A stretch of DNA of 44,205 nt from Staphylococcus microti (GTDB taxonomy: Bacteria > Bacillota > Bacilli > Staphylococcales > Staphylococcaceae): contig NZ_JXWY01000014.1 of assembly GCF_000934465.1 (NCBI RefSeq), forward strand, positions 1-44,205, in the 5' to 3' direction. Positions 1 through 8,762 of this stretch are shown piece after piece. How positions within the stretch are numbered: position 1 is the first letter of the stretch; each line of letters opens with the position of its first letter. Under the pieces are notes generated by a model. That model did not search any database. It saw only the letters and a list, made by a program, of their open reading frames with translations, and had not been told where the DNA came from. Position numbers and translations under genes: made by a program.

Positions 1-20
1 ACCGACTGAGCTACTGAACC
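1..20 (-). tRNA. tRNA-Phe, 5' fragment cut by the window edge
   Basis: The reverse complement reads as the acceptor 5' strand and the start of the D arm of the complete tRNA-Phe(GAA) at the other end of the window. The anticodon is not in this fragment. Identity rests on the exact match to 44173-44192. Confidence 0.75.
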
Positions 21-33
21 ATAATAATGGCGG
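1..33. repeat. Left copy of 33-bp exact terminal direct repeat
   Basis: These 33 bases are identical to the last 33 bases of the window (44173-44205). They cover the first 20 nt of tRNA-Phe (minus strand) plus the spacer towards tRNA-Asp. The identity stops flush with both window edges, so its true length cannot be known. It is the tRNA 5' part and not the 3' part that integrative elements usually use. Confidence 0.95.
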
Positions 34-104
34 TCCCGACGGGAATCGAACCCGCGATCTCCTGCGTGACAGGCAGGCGTGTTAAACCGCTCCACTACGG
101 GACC
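28..104 (-). tRNA. tRNA-Asp (anticodon GTC)
   Basis: The reverse complement folds as a cloverleaf with acceptor GGTCCCG/CGGGACC, an anticodon loop containing GTC, a GGTTCGATTCC-type T arm, discriminator G and an encoded CCA. It is second in a minus-strand array after initiator tRNA-Met. Confidence 0.95.
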
Positions 105-114
105 ACTTAAAATA

Positions 115-188
<74 letters not shown>

Positions 189-218
189 CTAATATTATTT
201 AAAAACAACTACCTTATT

Positions 219-247
219 AGGTTATCATTTTATTGAAATCTTGTCAA
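219..247 (-). promoter_or_regulatory. Promoter of the tRNA fMet-Asp-Phe array
   Basis: On the minus strand a perfect TTGACA (242-247) is followed after 17 nt by TAACCT (219-224), a weak match to the -10 box. It lies about 30 nt upstream of the initiator tRNA. An AT-rich stretch precedes it, which may act as an UP element. Confidence 0.6.
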
Positions 248-451
248 TATTGTTTTTGATTTTTTTAGATTTAAATATCAATACTTAATCAAAAACGCCA
301 AAACGTTACTTGTGACAAGTAGCACTAAAATTAACGACTTCGTTATTATATAGTTTGTAAGTATAAAGGTCAACCTCTCACAACATAAAAAACTTGGAAT
401 AAAACACCTTTATAGTAGATACTATTAATTATGTACCATAATAACCGACAG

Positions 452-496
452 AAAAACACTCAAGGTATTCGATGGAGGATGAATCTACCTTGAGTG
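452..496 (-). terminator. Rho-independent terminator after the small hydrolase gene
   Basis: Perfect 11-bp arms CACTCAAGGTA (457-467) and TACCTTGAGTG (486-496) enclose an 18-nt loop. On the minus strand the stem is followed by five T. It lies about 120 bp past the stop codon of the hydrolase gene. Confidence 0.65.
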
Positions 497-569
497 CTTC
501 GGGAATCTTAAACATGATTAGGAGAATATCAATTTTAATTTGATGGTTAACCCATCTAACAACATTATA

Positions 570-585
570 TTTAGGTTAACCTAAA
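570..585. promoter_or_regulatory. 16-bp perfect palindrome, possible protein-binding site
   Basis: TTTAGGTTAACCTAAA is its own reverse complement. A related near-palindrome with the same GGTTAAC core lies about 25 bp away at 542-556. No loop is possible, so a dimeric DNA-binding protein is a better guess than an RNA hairpin. No promoter is evident beside it. Confidence 0.35.
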
Positions 586-614
586 AATTCAAGCGATAAC
601 CCTCTCTCATACAA

Positions 615-1187
615 TTAATCAAATTTTTGAAGTACTTTATTTTTTAGGAATAGAAATGCATTAAACCCATCTTGGCTACAAAAATGTCCACCTGTCTCTT
701 GTTCATATAACTTACAGTCTAATGCTTCACATAGTTTGCGTGTTGCATCAATTGGTACGACATAGTCATCTTTAGCCCCCACTCCAAACATGTGAATCAC
801 TTTGTTATGTAATTTTTCAAAGTCTAAGTCCCATTTAAAAAATGAGTCGAGCACTTCTTGATCAGGTAGATGTCTATCGTCTGGCAAATCACCTTTAAAG
901 CCTGACACCATCGCTAAACTACCTACTTTCGAGACATCAAGATCTTGAATAAATTTCAATGTTGTAATCACACCTAAGCTATGTGCAATGAAAATTGTAT
1001 CTTTATTGACGTCTGTGATATGTTCTTTCATATATTGAACCCATTCATCGCCATTTGGGCGCTCTGTATTAGGTAAATCTAAGACTGTTACGTCATGTCC
1101 TTCAATTTCTAGTGTATTTTTTAACCAAGGAAACCAATGATCACTGCTATTCGCTTGATAACCGTGGATAATATAGACATTTGTCAT
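615..1187 (-). CDS. Small serine hydrolase of the RBBP9/YdeN alpha/beta family
   Basis: The 190-residue protein is the usual size for the RBBP9/YdeN-type hydrolases. It starts with a beta strand leading to an oxyanion-type HGY motif (8-10), has a nucleophile elbow AHSLG with Ser70, an acid in the AKDDYVVP segment (Asp140 or Asp141), and a late GGHF with His168, giving a complete catalytic triad. No signal peptide or membrane segment is visible, so it should be cytosolic. The ATG is preceded by GGGAGG. It stands alone between the heme operon and the tRNA array. The natural substrate of this family in bacteria is unknown. Confidence 0.85.
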   Translation of the reverse strand: MTNVYIIHGYQANSSDHWFPWLKNTLEIEGHDVTVLDLPNTERPNGDEWVQYMKEHITDVNKDTIFIAHSLGVITTLKFIQDLDVSKVGSLAMVSGFKGDLPDDRHLPDQEVLDSFFKWDLDFEKLHNKVIHMFGVGAKDDYVVPIDATRKLCEALDCKLYEQETGGHFCSQDGFNAFLFLKNKVLQKFD

Positions 1188-1315
1188 TGTACTGCCTCCC
1201 TATAAATTCAATTACTACTATCAATATTATCATACTTTAAAGTAACAACTATGTTATTGAAATAATTGTACCAAATTCGTTGAATTTTCTTAATATTCCT
1301 AAATCTATAATTCAA

Positions 1316-1366
1316 CAAAAAGTAACCCTTGCTTCATCTATTATAAATGATACACGGGCTACTTTT
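1316..1366 (-). terminator. Terminator of the heme operon
   Basis: On the minus strand AAAAGTA-g-CCC pairs with GGG-t-TACTTTT across a loop of about 27 nt, followed by a T-rich run. It begins 7 bp beyond the hemY stop codon. Confidence 0.6.
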
Positions 1367-1372
1367 ATAGCT

Positions 1373-2776
1373 TTATAAAACACGTGGTAGGAGATTTTCC
1401 ACTGCTTTGTGGGCCTGACTAATGCAATCTGGTAAGCCAACCGCTTCAAACGGTGCGCCTGTAATTTGTAGGTGCTGATAATTATCTAAAATATGTTGCT
1501 GAATACGATTGATTTGATCAATATGTCCCACATGATATTGCGGACTTGCGTATGGCATTTTATTCACAATTGTAAATTCTGGGTCACCTTTAAATGTCAT
1601 CATTTGTTCTAAATCACGACGGGCAATTTTTACTAAGTTCTCATCTGTTTCTTCATTCACAATATTGTCGCCTTGTTTTCCAATATAAGCACGAATAAGC
1701 ACTTTACCCTCTGGTGTTGTATGTGGCCACTTCATTGATGTCCACGTACATGCTGTAATATCTGTATTACTAGTACGCGCAATTACAAATCCAGTTCCGT
1801 TATGAATGTTCTCAATATCCTTTTCATCAAATGCAAAAACGATGGTTGCTACTGATGACGCTTCAAGTTCATTGAAATAATCAAACATTGGATCTGTATC
1901 AAACCATTTGCGGAACACTTGATGCGGCGTTGCAACGATGACACCATCATAGAAATGCTCTGTATCTTCTCCTAACACGACATAATAACCTTTTTGTGTT
2001 GATTTTAAATCTTCCACTTTGGTGTTGTATTGTATCGTGACATCATGTTGAATGAGCCATTTTTCTAAATGAACGATGAAGTCATAGAGTCCACGCTTAA
2101 ATTGTTTAAACTGCCCTTGTGCACCCGTCTGTTTATAATCTTCTTTTTCTAAGCGGGCTTTACGAACTTGTTGCATGCCTTTAATAATGCTGCCATGTTG
2201 TTCTTCAAGCGATTTAAAGTTCGGGAATGTACTCATCAAACTTAATTCGTCAATATCCGTCCCATAAATACCACTCAGTAATGGCTCAATTAAGTTCTCT
2301 AACAACTCGTCGCCTAATCGTTCTCTAAAGAAGTGCCCGACTGACATGTCGCCCTCTGGCATTTCTAACGGCTTAATTGTCAAATCCTTTAATGCACGCA
2401 ATTTACCTTTCATTGAGATCAATTGTGTTGTCATAAATGGCTTAATATCAGTTGGAACGCCTAAAATTGCACCACCCGGTATTGGATACAGTTGATCATC
2501 CGCAAAAATATACGACTGACCCGTTTGATTCGTCACAATATCCTCATCTGCTATGCCAACATCTTTCGCAACATCTGTCATAATCGTCTTGCGTCCTAAA
2601 TATGATTCTGGGCCAAGCTCTATCACATACCCATCACGATAAGCTGTTTTTATTTTGCCCCCGGGTACATCGGTTGCTTCATAAATCGTTACATCGACAT
2701 TTGGATACTGTTTCTTTATAAAATATGCACTTGTTAAACCCGTAATCCCAGCACCTACAATTGCTATTTTTGTCAT
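1373..2776 (-). CDS. hemY: Coproporphyrinogen III oxidase (HemY/CgoX)
   Basis: FAD-dependent oxidase of heme synthesis. In Gram-positive bacteria this enzyme makes coproporphyrin III from coproporphyrinogen III in the coproporphyrin-dependent branch. The N-terminus has the dinucleotide-binding GAGITGL motif followed about 25 residues later by YEATDVPGGK, and the C-terminus has the second flavin contact region (ITGAPFEAVGLPDC). The length of 467 residues fits the family. I chose ATG at 2776. An in-frame GTG at 2785 would add three residues but has only a weak site upstream. It is the last gene of hemE-hemH-hemY, 15 bp after hemH, and is followed by a terminator. Confidence 0.95.
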   Translation of the reverse strand: MTKIAIVGAGITGLTSAYFIKKQYPNVDVTIYEATDVPGGKIKTAYRDGYVIELGPESYLGRKTIMTDVAKDVGIADEDIVTNQTGQSYIFADDQLYPIPGGAILGVPTDIKPFMTTQLISMKGKLRALKDLTIKPLEMPEGDMSVGHFFRERLGDELLENLIEPLLSGIYGTDIDELSLMSTFPNFKSLEEQHGSIIKGMQQVRKARLEKEDYKQTGAQGQFKQFKRGLYDFIVHLEKWLIQHDVTIQYNTKVEDLKSTQKGYYVVLGEDTEHFYDGVIVATPHQVFRKWFDTDPMFDYFNELEASSVATIVFAFDEKDIENIHNGTGFVIARTSNTDITACTWTSMKWPHTTPEGKVLIRAYIGKQGDNIVNEETDENLVKIARRDLEQMMTFKGDPEFTIVNKMPYASPQYHVGHIDQINRIQQHILDNYQHLQITGAPFEAVGLPDCISQAHKAVENLLPRVL

Positions 2777-2791
2777 TTTCCTCACGCTTTC

Positions 2792-3721
2792 TTAATATAT
2801 ATTAGCAATTTCATCTACAATTGCACCGATAAATAATGGATGTGTATCAGGCATCGGTGGACGATGATATGTCGCCCCTACTTCGTCACAAACGACTTTA
2901 CATTCATAATCATTGTCGTAAAGGACTTCAAGATGTTCTGCAACAAATCCTACCGGTGTATAAATAAAATGTTTACTACCTAATGCTGTATATAAATCAC
3001 GTGTCAAATCTTGAACATCTGGACCAATCCACGGTGTCCCTGTATTGCCTGCTGATTGCCAACCGACTGCTATTTGTTTTAAAGGTATATGTTCTGCAAT
3101 CAAACGTGCTGTTTTTGAAATCTGTTCAGGATATGGATCGTTACTTTCTAAAATCATTTTTTCAGGTAAGCTGTGTGCCGATACGATTAACATTGTTTTA
3201 TCGTAATCTTGCTCAGGTATATTTTTTAATGCTTCATTAATGCGCATTGCCCAGTATTCAATAAATTTAGGCTGTTCAAAATAGCTATTCACATGATGTA
3301 ATGTGATGCCATACTTATCTGCCTGTTCTTTCGCACGCTTGTTATAAGAACCGATAGAGAATCTAGAATAGTGAGGTGCTAACACCACGGTTACAGCTTC
3401 AGTAATACCATCTTGATGCATTGCTGTTACAGCATCTTCAATAAATGGATGAATATGTTTTAAACCAATATATAATTTAAATTCTGTATCCTTGTATCGT
3501 TCACTATTATTAAGTGCCGTTACAAGCGCTTCAGCTTGACGTTCAGTCGTTCCAGCAAGCGGTGATAAGCCACCAATCGCTTCATAACGTTGTGTTAAGT
3601 CTTCTAACTCTTCTTGACTTGGCTTACGTCCTCGTCTGATATCTGTATAGTATGGCTCAATATCACTCTTTTTATATGGCGTCCCATATGCCATTACTAA
3701 CAAGCCCAATTTTTTTGTCAT
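2792..3721 (-). CDS. hemH: Coproporphyrin III ferrochelatase (HemH/CpfC)
   Basis: Inserts ferrous iron into coproporphyrin III to give coproheme; cytosolic. The 309 residues match the Gram-positive monomeric type. Key positions are visible: Tyr12 in MAYGTPY (axial-ligand tyrosine of the Bacillus enzyme), His183 in SAHSLPEK, and the acidic pair Glu262/Glu265 in GFVAEHLEVLYD. There is no iron-sulfur cysteine motif. The gene follows hemE by 38 bp and is almost joined to hemY, so the three are cotranscribed. Confidence 0.95.
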   Translation of the reverse strand: MTKKLGLLVMAYGTPYKKSDIEPYYTDIRRGRKPSQEELEDLTQRYEAIGGLSPLAGTTERQAEALVTALNNSERYKDTEFKLYIGLKHIHPFIEDAVTAMHQDGITEAVTVVLAPHYSRFSIGSYNKRAKEQADKYGITLHHVNSYFEQPKFIEYWAMRINEALKNIPEQDYDKTMLIVSAHSLPEKMILESNDPYPEQISKTARLIAEHIPLKQIAVGWQSAGNTGTPWIGPDVQDLTRDLYTALGSKHFIYTPVGFVAEHLEVLYDNDYECKVVCDEVGATYHRPPMPDTHPLFIGAIVDEIANIY

Positions 3722-3759
3722 TTTTTATCCGTCCTTTATATACACATATTCAATATTCG

Positions 3760-4800
3760 TTAATTTTTAGCTGTGTAGTCGTGAACAAATTGTGCAACAC
3801 GACGTAAAGTAGCAGGATCTACTTCAGGAAATACACCATGTCCTAGATTAAAGATATGTCCCCCTGCATGTGCCATACCTTGATCTAAAATTGGTTTTAA
3901 GCGTGCCTCGATAACATCCCAAGGTGCTAGTAAAATACTTGGATCTAGGTTACCTTGAACTGTTTTCGTTACACCTTGTTTCCCTGCTTCTTGAATCGAT
4001 GTACGCCAATCGAGTCCTAATACATCAATTGGTAATTCATGCCAAGCATCAATTAAATGACTGGCACCCACACCGAACAGAATGACTGGTACATCTAATT
4101 CTTTAATACCAGAAACGAGTTTATGCATGCATGGTTGAATAAAATACTGATAATCTGCATGATTCAGCGCACCGACCCATGAATCGAAAATTTGAATGAG
4201 TTGTGCCCCTGCTTCTACTTGAGCTTTTACATATGTAATGGACATCTCCGCAAGTGTATCCATCAATTTGAACCATGTCGCTTCATCACGATACATCATT
4301 GCTTTTGTTTTATTATAGTTTTTAGATGGCCCCCCTTCGATCATATAGCTTGCCAAAGTAAAGGGTGCACCTGTAAAACCGATTAATGGCACGTTTAATT
4401 GTTCTTGTGTTAACAATTTAATTGTATCAAGTACGTATGGGACATCACGTTGCGGGTCTATTTGACCTAGCGCTGTCACATCTGAATATTGACGAATTGG
4501 ATTAGCAATCACTGGTCCAATGCCGGACTTAATTTCAACATCTACCCCAATCCCTTTTAATGGCGTCATAATGTCTTTATATAAAACAGCGGCATCTGTA
4601 TGATATTGATCAACAGGTAGCTTTGTTACGTATGCACAAAGTTCCGGTTGATGCGTAATTTCAAATAATGAATATTTTTCTTTTAGTTTTCTATATTCTG
4701 GTTGAGAGCGACCTGCTTGACGCATAAACCAAACGGGTGTATGCGCAGATTTTTCCCCTTTAATTGCTCGTAACATCGTATCATTAAACGTATTATTCAT
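3760..4800 (-). CDS. hemE: Uroporphyrinogen decarboxylase
   Basis: Removes four acetate carboxyl groups from uroporphyrinogen III to give coproporphyrinogen III. The signature [16 protein letters not shown] lies near the N-terminus, with the conserved RQAGR arginines. ATG at 4800 gives 346 residues, the family length, and has AAGGAGG five bases upstream. A longer frame reaches 4881 but lacks any ribosome site. First gene of hemE-hemH-hemY. A possible promoter (TTACAA, 18 nt, TATACT) is at 4985-5014. Confidence 0.95.
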   Translation of the reverse strand: MNNTFNDTMLRAIKGEKSAHTPVWFMRQAGRSQPEYRKLKEKYSLFEITHQPELCAYVTKLPVDQYHTDAAVLYKDIMTPLKGIGVDVEIKSGIGPVIANPIRQYSDVTALGQIDPQRDVPYVLDTIKLLTQEQLNVPLIGFTGAPFTLASYMIEGGPSKNYNKTKAMMYRDEATWFKLMDTLAEMSITYVKAQVEAGAQLIQIFDSWVGALNHADYQYFIQPCMHKLVSGIKELDVPVILFGVGASHLIDAWHELPIDVLGLDWRTSIQEAGKQGVTKTVQGNLDPSILLAPWDVIEARLKPILDQGMAHAGGHIFNLGHGVFPEVDPATLRRVAQFVHDYTAKN

Positions 4801-5182
4801 GAGGTCCTCCTTATTTACAATCATTCTTTCCAAATATAGCACACTCACATTAAAGAACTCTGTGAAACGCACCATTGTCACAAAAAATTAAAATGTCATT
4901 TTACGCATAAAAGATGAGACATGTTTAACATATAACTTTGCATGTCTACTCAAATATATCAAAATTTCAATACGTCTTTTAGTATAGCATGTGGCAAATA
5001 ACAGTTGTAACTCACATTTATTATTTTTTAAATTAGATTTTTCACGTCAAAATATTGCATATCGACGATTTCTATTAAAACCACCAACAACCCTAACATT
5101 ATTTATTTAAGTTTTTTCATAAAAGGGGTATGATATTATTAGAAAAGTAAGGTATATTGCCTGTGATATAGGAGGAAAATAA
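4801..5182. other. Divergent intergenic region between hemE and traP
   Basis: No gene seen. On the minus strand TTACAA-18-TATACT (about 4985-5014) could drive hemE. On the plus strand a SigB-like pair lies upstream of traP. I see no clear Fur or PerR box. Confidence 0.4.
5105..5131 (+). promoter_or_regulatory. SigB-like promoter candidate upstream of traP
   Basis: ATTTAA (5105-5110), 15 nt, GGGTAT (5126-5131) is one mismatch from the GTTTAA/GGGWAT pattern of staphylococcal SigB promoters. A vegetative -10 reading (TATGAT at 5129-5134) is also possible, but I see no good -35 for it. Confidence 0.35.
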
Positions 5183-5704
5183 ATGAATTTTTATATTACC
5201 TATGGGACATTAGGATTTTTAAAACAAATTCAAGAGAAACATGAAGACCGTGAGTTACATATCTTTTCTGGTGAAGGACAATCTGTTATTTTTGAAGAAT
5301 CTCAAACGGATACTGTTTTCCAACAACCGAATGAATATCGTGCATTAACACGTGTAGGAACAATTCAAGACAGCGACTTCCAAGTGCTTATTACGATTCC
5401 TACAACTGAAGACCATAAGTATCAACTTGAAAAGCAATTAGAAAATTACGTACCAACACTTAGCGATAATGATGGCTTTCACAGTTACCGTCTACTTAAA
5501 TCAAATCGCCAAAACATTTATAAAGTATTACTCGGTTTTGATTCTCGCAATGCGTATGATGATTACAAAAAGTCATCAGCATTCCGTGAAAATTTATCAT
5601 TAGAAGCAACAAAACCACTCGCGGGTGCATCTAGTGTGCATGCATCTTACTTAGAAAAATATTTCTATCCGGTTGATGAATCAATCGTTAACGAAGACGA
5701 ATAA
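5183..5704 (+). CDS. traP: TRAP family protein, HmoB-like ABM-fold
   Basis: The 173-residue protein resembles staphylococcal TRAP (about 167 aa): an N-terminal half, then an antibiotic-biosynthesis-monooxygenase-like domain with the conserved run IPTTEDHKYQLEKQL and GFxSYRLL (here GFHSYRLL). TRAP was first described as an agr regulator, a role later disputed. The Bacillus relative HmoB is a heme-degrading monooxygenase. Position beside and divergent from hemEHY suits a link to heme, which is inference. ATG is preceded by AGGAGG. No export signal. Confidence 0.88.
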   Translation: MNFYITYGTLGFLKQIQEKHEDRELHIFSGEGQSVIFEESQTDTVFQQPNEYRALTRVGTIQDSDFQVLITIPTTEDHKYQLEKQLENYVPTLSDNDGFHSYRLLKSNRQNIYKVLLGFDSRNAYDDYKKSSAFRENLSLEATKPLAGASSVHASYLEKYFYPVDESIVNEDE

Positions 5705-5715
5705 ATGTACAAAAT

Positions 5716-5748
5716 TACCCCCTACTCTTCCATTTTAGAGAGGGGGTA
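5716..5748. terminator. Bidirectional terminator between traP and ecsB
   Basis: TACCCCCT (5716-5723) pairs with AGGGGGTA (5741-5748) between two converging genes. T-rich flanks are modest on both sides. Confidence 0.65.
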
Positions 5749-5760
5749 GTATTATGTGTC

Positions 5761-6975
5761 TTAATCACGTAATAACGCTTCTTTATATTTTAACTTCTTA
5801 ATCGTACGACGAATTGTAAAGAATCCAACGACGAATAAGCAAATCACTAAATAACCATGTGATAAGTTCATGATTAAATAAACAATACTCAATAAAACAC
5901 TAATAATGATAGCTGTTATATTAAGAAACTGCTCGTAGCCACGAATAACAAGTTCCTCAGAAGCTGGCCATACTTGTGGCCATAAACCGTATGCTTCTTG
6001 TGTGTAGAACTGCGACATTTGTAATATTAAAATATACATCGCCATACAACCAATAATGAGACTTACAAATGGCTGACTTAACCAAATCATTAACAACACA
6101 GCGATGATCATCAAACGCAACGTTAAATTGAACGCATCTTTGCCACGCAAAAAGTTACGTTTAAATAAATACGGATACATGACTTGTTCATTAAATGTCT
6201 TCGGTGTCGCTAATAAAAAGTCTAAGTATCGTCGACGGACGGCGCCTTCTTGTAATCCTTTGACATCCGTAAACATGCTGACAAATTTATAATAATTGAC
6301 TTGATGTTGTCGTGCTTGTTTGATTAAAAATGCCCATGGCAAGCGTTTTTGTAGTGTTAATTTTTTTAAAACGACATAGAGTATTAGTAACACAATCATG
6401 CTGCCAAAGCTATACCAACTTTGTGTTGCTAGCATAATATAATAACCTAATAAATAAATAACAAATAACACAATATGGATTGCCCATGGCTTGATACCGT
6501 ACACAAACCAATGCCATTTGATTAACAGACCTAAAAGTGGAAAGATAATTGAGAATACGACCACCATAACAAAGGCTAACGTCTGATGCGGTACCAATGT
6601 ATGTACAAGTGGGTACGCGATAACTAGTAAAACAATTTGTAACGGTAAGCGTGTGAAAAAGCTCATCCATATACTTTGTTGAATATATGTCGTCATTTGT
6701 AATTCATAAGGTAACAGAAACAGACTATCCGCTTCTTCCAAATACGTTTTCAATGGAAAGTTGGAACTTACGGCTAAGACGATTGATATAAGCAAGAAGT
6801 AATCAATACCTTTAGGAATATTTCGCAACCATTCACCATATCCAAGAATAAATGCCCCTATTAAAATGACTAGAAAGACAGTGAAATGTCCGTTGAAAAT
6901 AAATTTATTGTAGTATTGCTTTTCTTTGCGCTTTGCACGATATCGATTTGCGAAAAGTTGCTGCGCCGTCATCAT
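5761..6975 (-). CDS. ecsB: ABC transporter membrane subunit EcsB
   Basis: Membrane partner of EcsA. The 404 residues include about eight hydrophobic segments (starting near residues 30, 55, 105, 130, 165, 190, 285, 350) and a basic N-terminal cytosolic tail (RYRAKRKEKQYY). In Bacillus and staphylococci EcsAB affects protein secretion, regulated intramembrane proteolysis by RasP and peptide export; the exact cargo is not settled. It overlaps ecsA by 4 bp, so translation is likely coupled. Confidence 0.9.
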   Translation of the reverse strand: MMTAQQLFANRYRAKRKEKQYYNKFIFNGHFTVFLVILIGAFILGYGEWLRNIPKGIDYFLLISIVLAVSSNFPLKTYLEEADSLFLLPYELQMTTYIQQSIWMSFFTRLPLQIVLLVIAYPLVHTLVPHQTLAFVMVVVFSIIFPLLGLLIKWHWFVYGIKPWAIHIVLFVIYLLGYYIMLATQSWYSFGSMIVLLILYVVLKKLTLQKRLPWAFLIKQARQHQVNYYKFVSMFTDVKGLQEGAVRRRYLDFLLATPKTFNEQVMYPYLFKRNFLRGKDAFNLTLRLMIIAVLLMIWLSQPFVSLIIGCMAMYILILQMSQFYTQEAYGLWPQVWPASEELVIRGYEQFLNITAIIISVLLSIVYLIMNLSHGYLVICLFVVGFFTIRRTIKKLKYKEALLRD

Positions 6976-7706
6976 CGGTCGGCTCCTTGTGTCGCACGAA
7001 TATAAATATCATCTAACGTCGCATTCGGCATTTTTAACTGTTGACGTAACGCTTCGAGATCCCCAAGCGCCACCACTTCACCTTGGTCTAATATAATAAA
7101 GCGATCACAGTAGCGCTCAGCTGTTGCTAATATGTGCGTACTCATCAATACAGTACGTCCTTCTTGCTTTTTATCATCCATTAAATCTAACATTGCTTGA
7201 ATGCCGAGTGGATCTAATCCTAAAAACGGCTCATCAATAATATATAAATCGGGATCTACAATAAATGCGCAAATAATCATTACTTTTTGCTTCATCCCTT
7301 TAGAAAAGTGACTCGGAAATACTTCTAATTGGTCTTCTAAGCGAAAAGTCTTTAGCAATGGACGTGCACGTTTCATTGCCGTCTCTTCATCAATGCCATA
7401 TGCCATAGCAGTCATATATATATGTTCTTTTAATGTTAACGTCTCATAAATAACAGGAGATTCTGGAATATACGATAGATGTTTGCGATATGCGTGAATA
7501 TCCTCATTAATATCTATTCCAGAAATGGACATTTTACCTTCACTCGGCGTCAATAATCCTAATATATGTTTAATTGTTGTACTTTTTCCTGCACCGTTCA
7601 AACCGATAAGCCCTACAATCTCACCTGGGTTGAGCGCAAATGATACATTTTTTATAACAGGCTTTTTACCGTAACCACCTGTAAGATTTTCTACTTGTAC
7701 AGTCAT
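6972..7706 (-). CDS. ecsA: ABC transporter ATP-binding subunit EcsA
   Basis: ATPase of 244 residues with Walker A GLNGAGKST (35-43), Q-loop region near 80, an ABC signature in the variant form SKGMKQK (135-141), Walker B LYIIDEP (154-160) and a switch histidine in STHIL. It pairs with EcsB, overlapping it by 4 bp. Its upstream region is shared with the divergent hit gene and carries a 15-bp inverted repeat that could control both genes. Confidence 0.93.
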   Translation of the reverse strand: MTVQVENLTGGYGKKPVIKNVSFALNPGEIVGLIGLNGAGKSTTIKHILGLLTPSEGKMSISGIDINEDIHAYRKHLSYIPESPVIYETLTLKEHIYMTAMAYGIDEETAMKRARPLLKTFRLEDQLEVFPSHFSKGMKQKVMIICAFIVDPDLYIIDEPFLGLDPLGIQAMLDLMDDKKQEGRTVLMSTHILATAERYCDRFIILDQGEVVALGDLEALRQQLKMPNATLDDIYIRATQGADR

Positions 7707-7766
7707 TCACTCTGCACCTCCATAGACAGTATTGTACCAAATTGACACGTAGAAATGCTATTCCCG

Positions 7767-7781
7767 AGATAACTGTTATCT
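7767..7781. promoter_or_regulatory. 15-bp inverted repeat in the ecsA-hit divergent region
   Basis: AGATAACTGTTATCT has perfect 7-bp arms around one T. It ends three bases before the -35 box of hit, where a repressor or activator would be expected to bind. The binding protein is unknown. Confidence 0.45.
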
Positions 7782-7783
7782 AG

Positions 7784-7811
7784 TTACACCGATTACACCA
7801 CATGCTATAAT
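7784..7811 (+). promoter_or_regulatory. Promoter of hit
   Basis: TTACAC (7784-7789), 16 nt, perfect TATAAT (7806-7811), about 30 bp before the hit start codon. Confidence 0.65.
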
Positions 7812-7841
7812 ATTATCAAATGATCGGAGGGAGCGAATAAT

Positions 7842-8267
7842 ATGTCAGAAACAATTTTTTCAAAAATCATCGCTGGAGACATACCGAGTTACAAAATTTA
7901 TGAGAATGAATATGTCTATGCCTTTTTAGATATTTCACAAGTATCGAAAGGTCATACGCTACTCATCCCTAAAAAACCTTCTGCAAACATTTTTGAAACG
8001 GATGCAGAAACAATGAAACACATCGGGGAAGCATTACCAATCGTGGCGAATGCTATCAAAGCAGCGTTTAATCCAGACGGCCTAAATATCATTCAAAATA
8101 ATGGTACGTATGCGTCACAATCCGTGTTCCATATTCATTTCCATTTAATTCCTCGTTATGAAAATGACATTGATGGCTTTGACTACAAATGGGAAACACA
8201 TGAAGATGTGATTGACGACAACAAAAAGTCAGAAATTGCACAACAAATCGCGTCACACATTCAATAG
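7842..8267 (+). CDS. hit: HIT family nucleotide hydrolase/transferase
   Basis: Histidine triad protein of 141 residues with the triad HIHFH (His97, His99, His101) in SVFHIHFHLIPR and the N-terminal HIT features (FSKIIAGDIPSYKIYEN). The family cleaves the phosphate bond of purine mononucleotide derivatives such as AMP-lysine; the cellular substrate here is unknown. ATG follows CGGAGGGAG. It is divergent from ecsA, an arrangement also known in Bacillus. Confidence 0.93.
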   Translation: MSETIFSKIIAGDIPSYKIYENEYVYAFLDISQVSKGHTLLIPKKPSANIFETDAETMKHIGEALPIVANAIKAAFNPDGLNIIQNNGTYASQSVFHIHFHLIPRYENDIDGFDYKWETHEDVIDDNKKSEIAQQIASHIQ

Positions 8268-8332
8268 TCGATTGCATAATCATACTGATTTGCGGGTATA
8301 AAATAATATGAAATGACTTGAGGAGGATTTTT

Positions 8333-8689
8333 ATGAAAGCAGCAAAAATTACGCTAGGTCTTGCAGCTGGTATTGCGACGGGTGTCAGTCTTGTATTAAT
8401 GGAACGTCAAAAAGATACAGTACGTTCAAACAATTTGACTGAAAACGCACCTGCTGAAATTTCAGGCGAACTAGATACGATGAAATCTCAATTAGATGAC
8501 ATTAAAAATCATGCGGTCACAATTAAACAAGATGGTACTGAATTTGCACGTTCAATCGGTGGAGATCTTAAAACAACAATTGGAGAATTTAAAGCAGATA
8601 TTACACCAAATATCCAAAGATTGCAGCGATATATAGAAAATATCCAAAATCGTGGCGAAGAAATCACAAATTTTCCAACAAAAAAGTAA
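8333..8689 (+). CDS. YtxH/YhaH-like small membrane-anchored protein
   Basis: 118 residues. The N-terminus (about residues 5-24) is a single hydrophobic segment rich in Ala and Gly, followed by a charged alpha-helical region with heptad-like spacing (about 50-110). This is the layout of the YtxH/YhaH family, whose function is unknown. I chose ATG at 8333, which has AGGAGG seven bases upstream; the frame is open from 8318. It lies between hit and hpr, as the related gene does in other staphylococci as far as I recall. Confidence 0.75.
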   Translation: MKAAKITLGLAAGIATGVSLVLMERQKDTVRSNNLTENAPAEISGELDTMKSQLDDIKNHAVTIKQDGTEFARSIGGDLKTTIGEFKADITPNIQRLQRYIENIQNRGEEITNFPTKK

Positions 8690-8762
8690 TTTTTTGATAT
8701 ATAAATTAAAAATATTTGATATTTTTAGTGAGTAATATGCGATAATCAGATATACTATTATT

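Larger units (their letters stand above)
189..614. other. Gene-free spacer with promoter, palindromes and terminator
   Basis: No reading frame with a ribosome site was found. The stretch holds the tRNA promoter, an inverted repeat TACTTG-TGA-CAAGTA (307-321), a terminator-like hairpin (452-496), and two GGTTAAC-type sites (about 544-556 and 570-585). The second site is a perfect 16-bp palindrome. Confidence 0.6.

Noticed and set aside
1-33. Terminal repeat as attachment sites of an integrative element
   Set aside because: The repeat is the 5' part of tRNA-Phe, whereas tRNA attachment sites normally lie at the 3' end, and no integrase is present.
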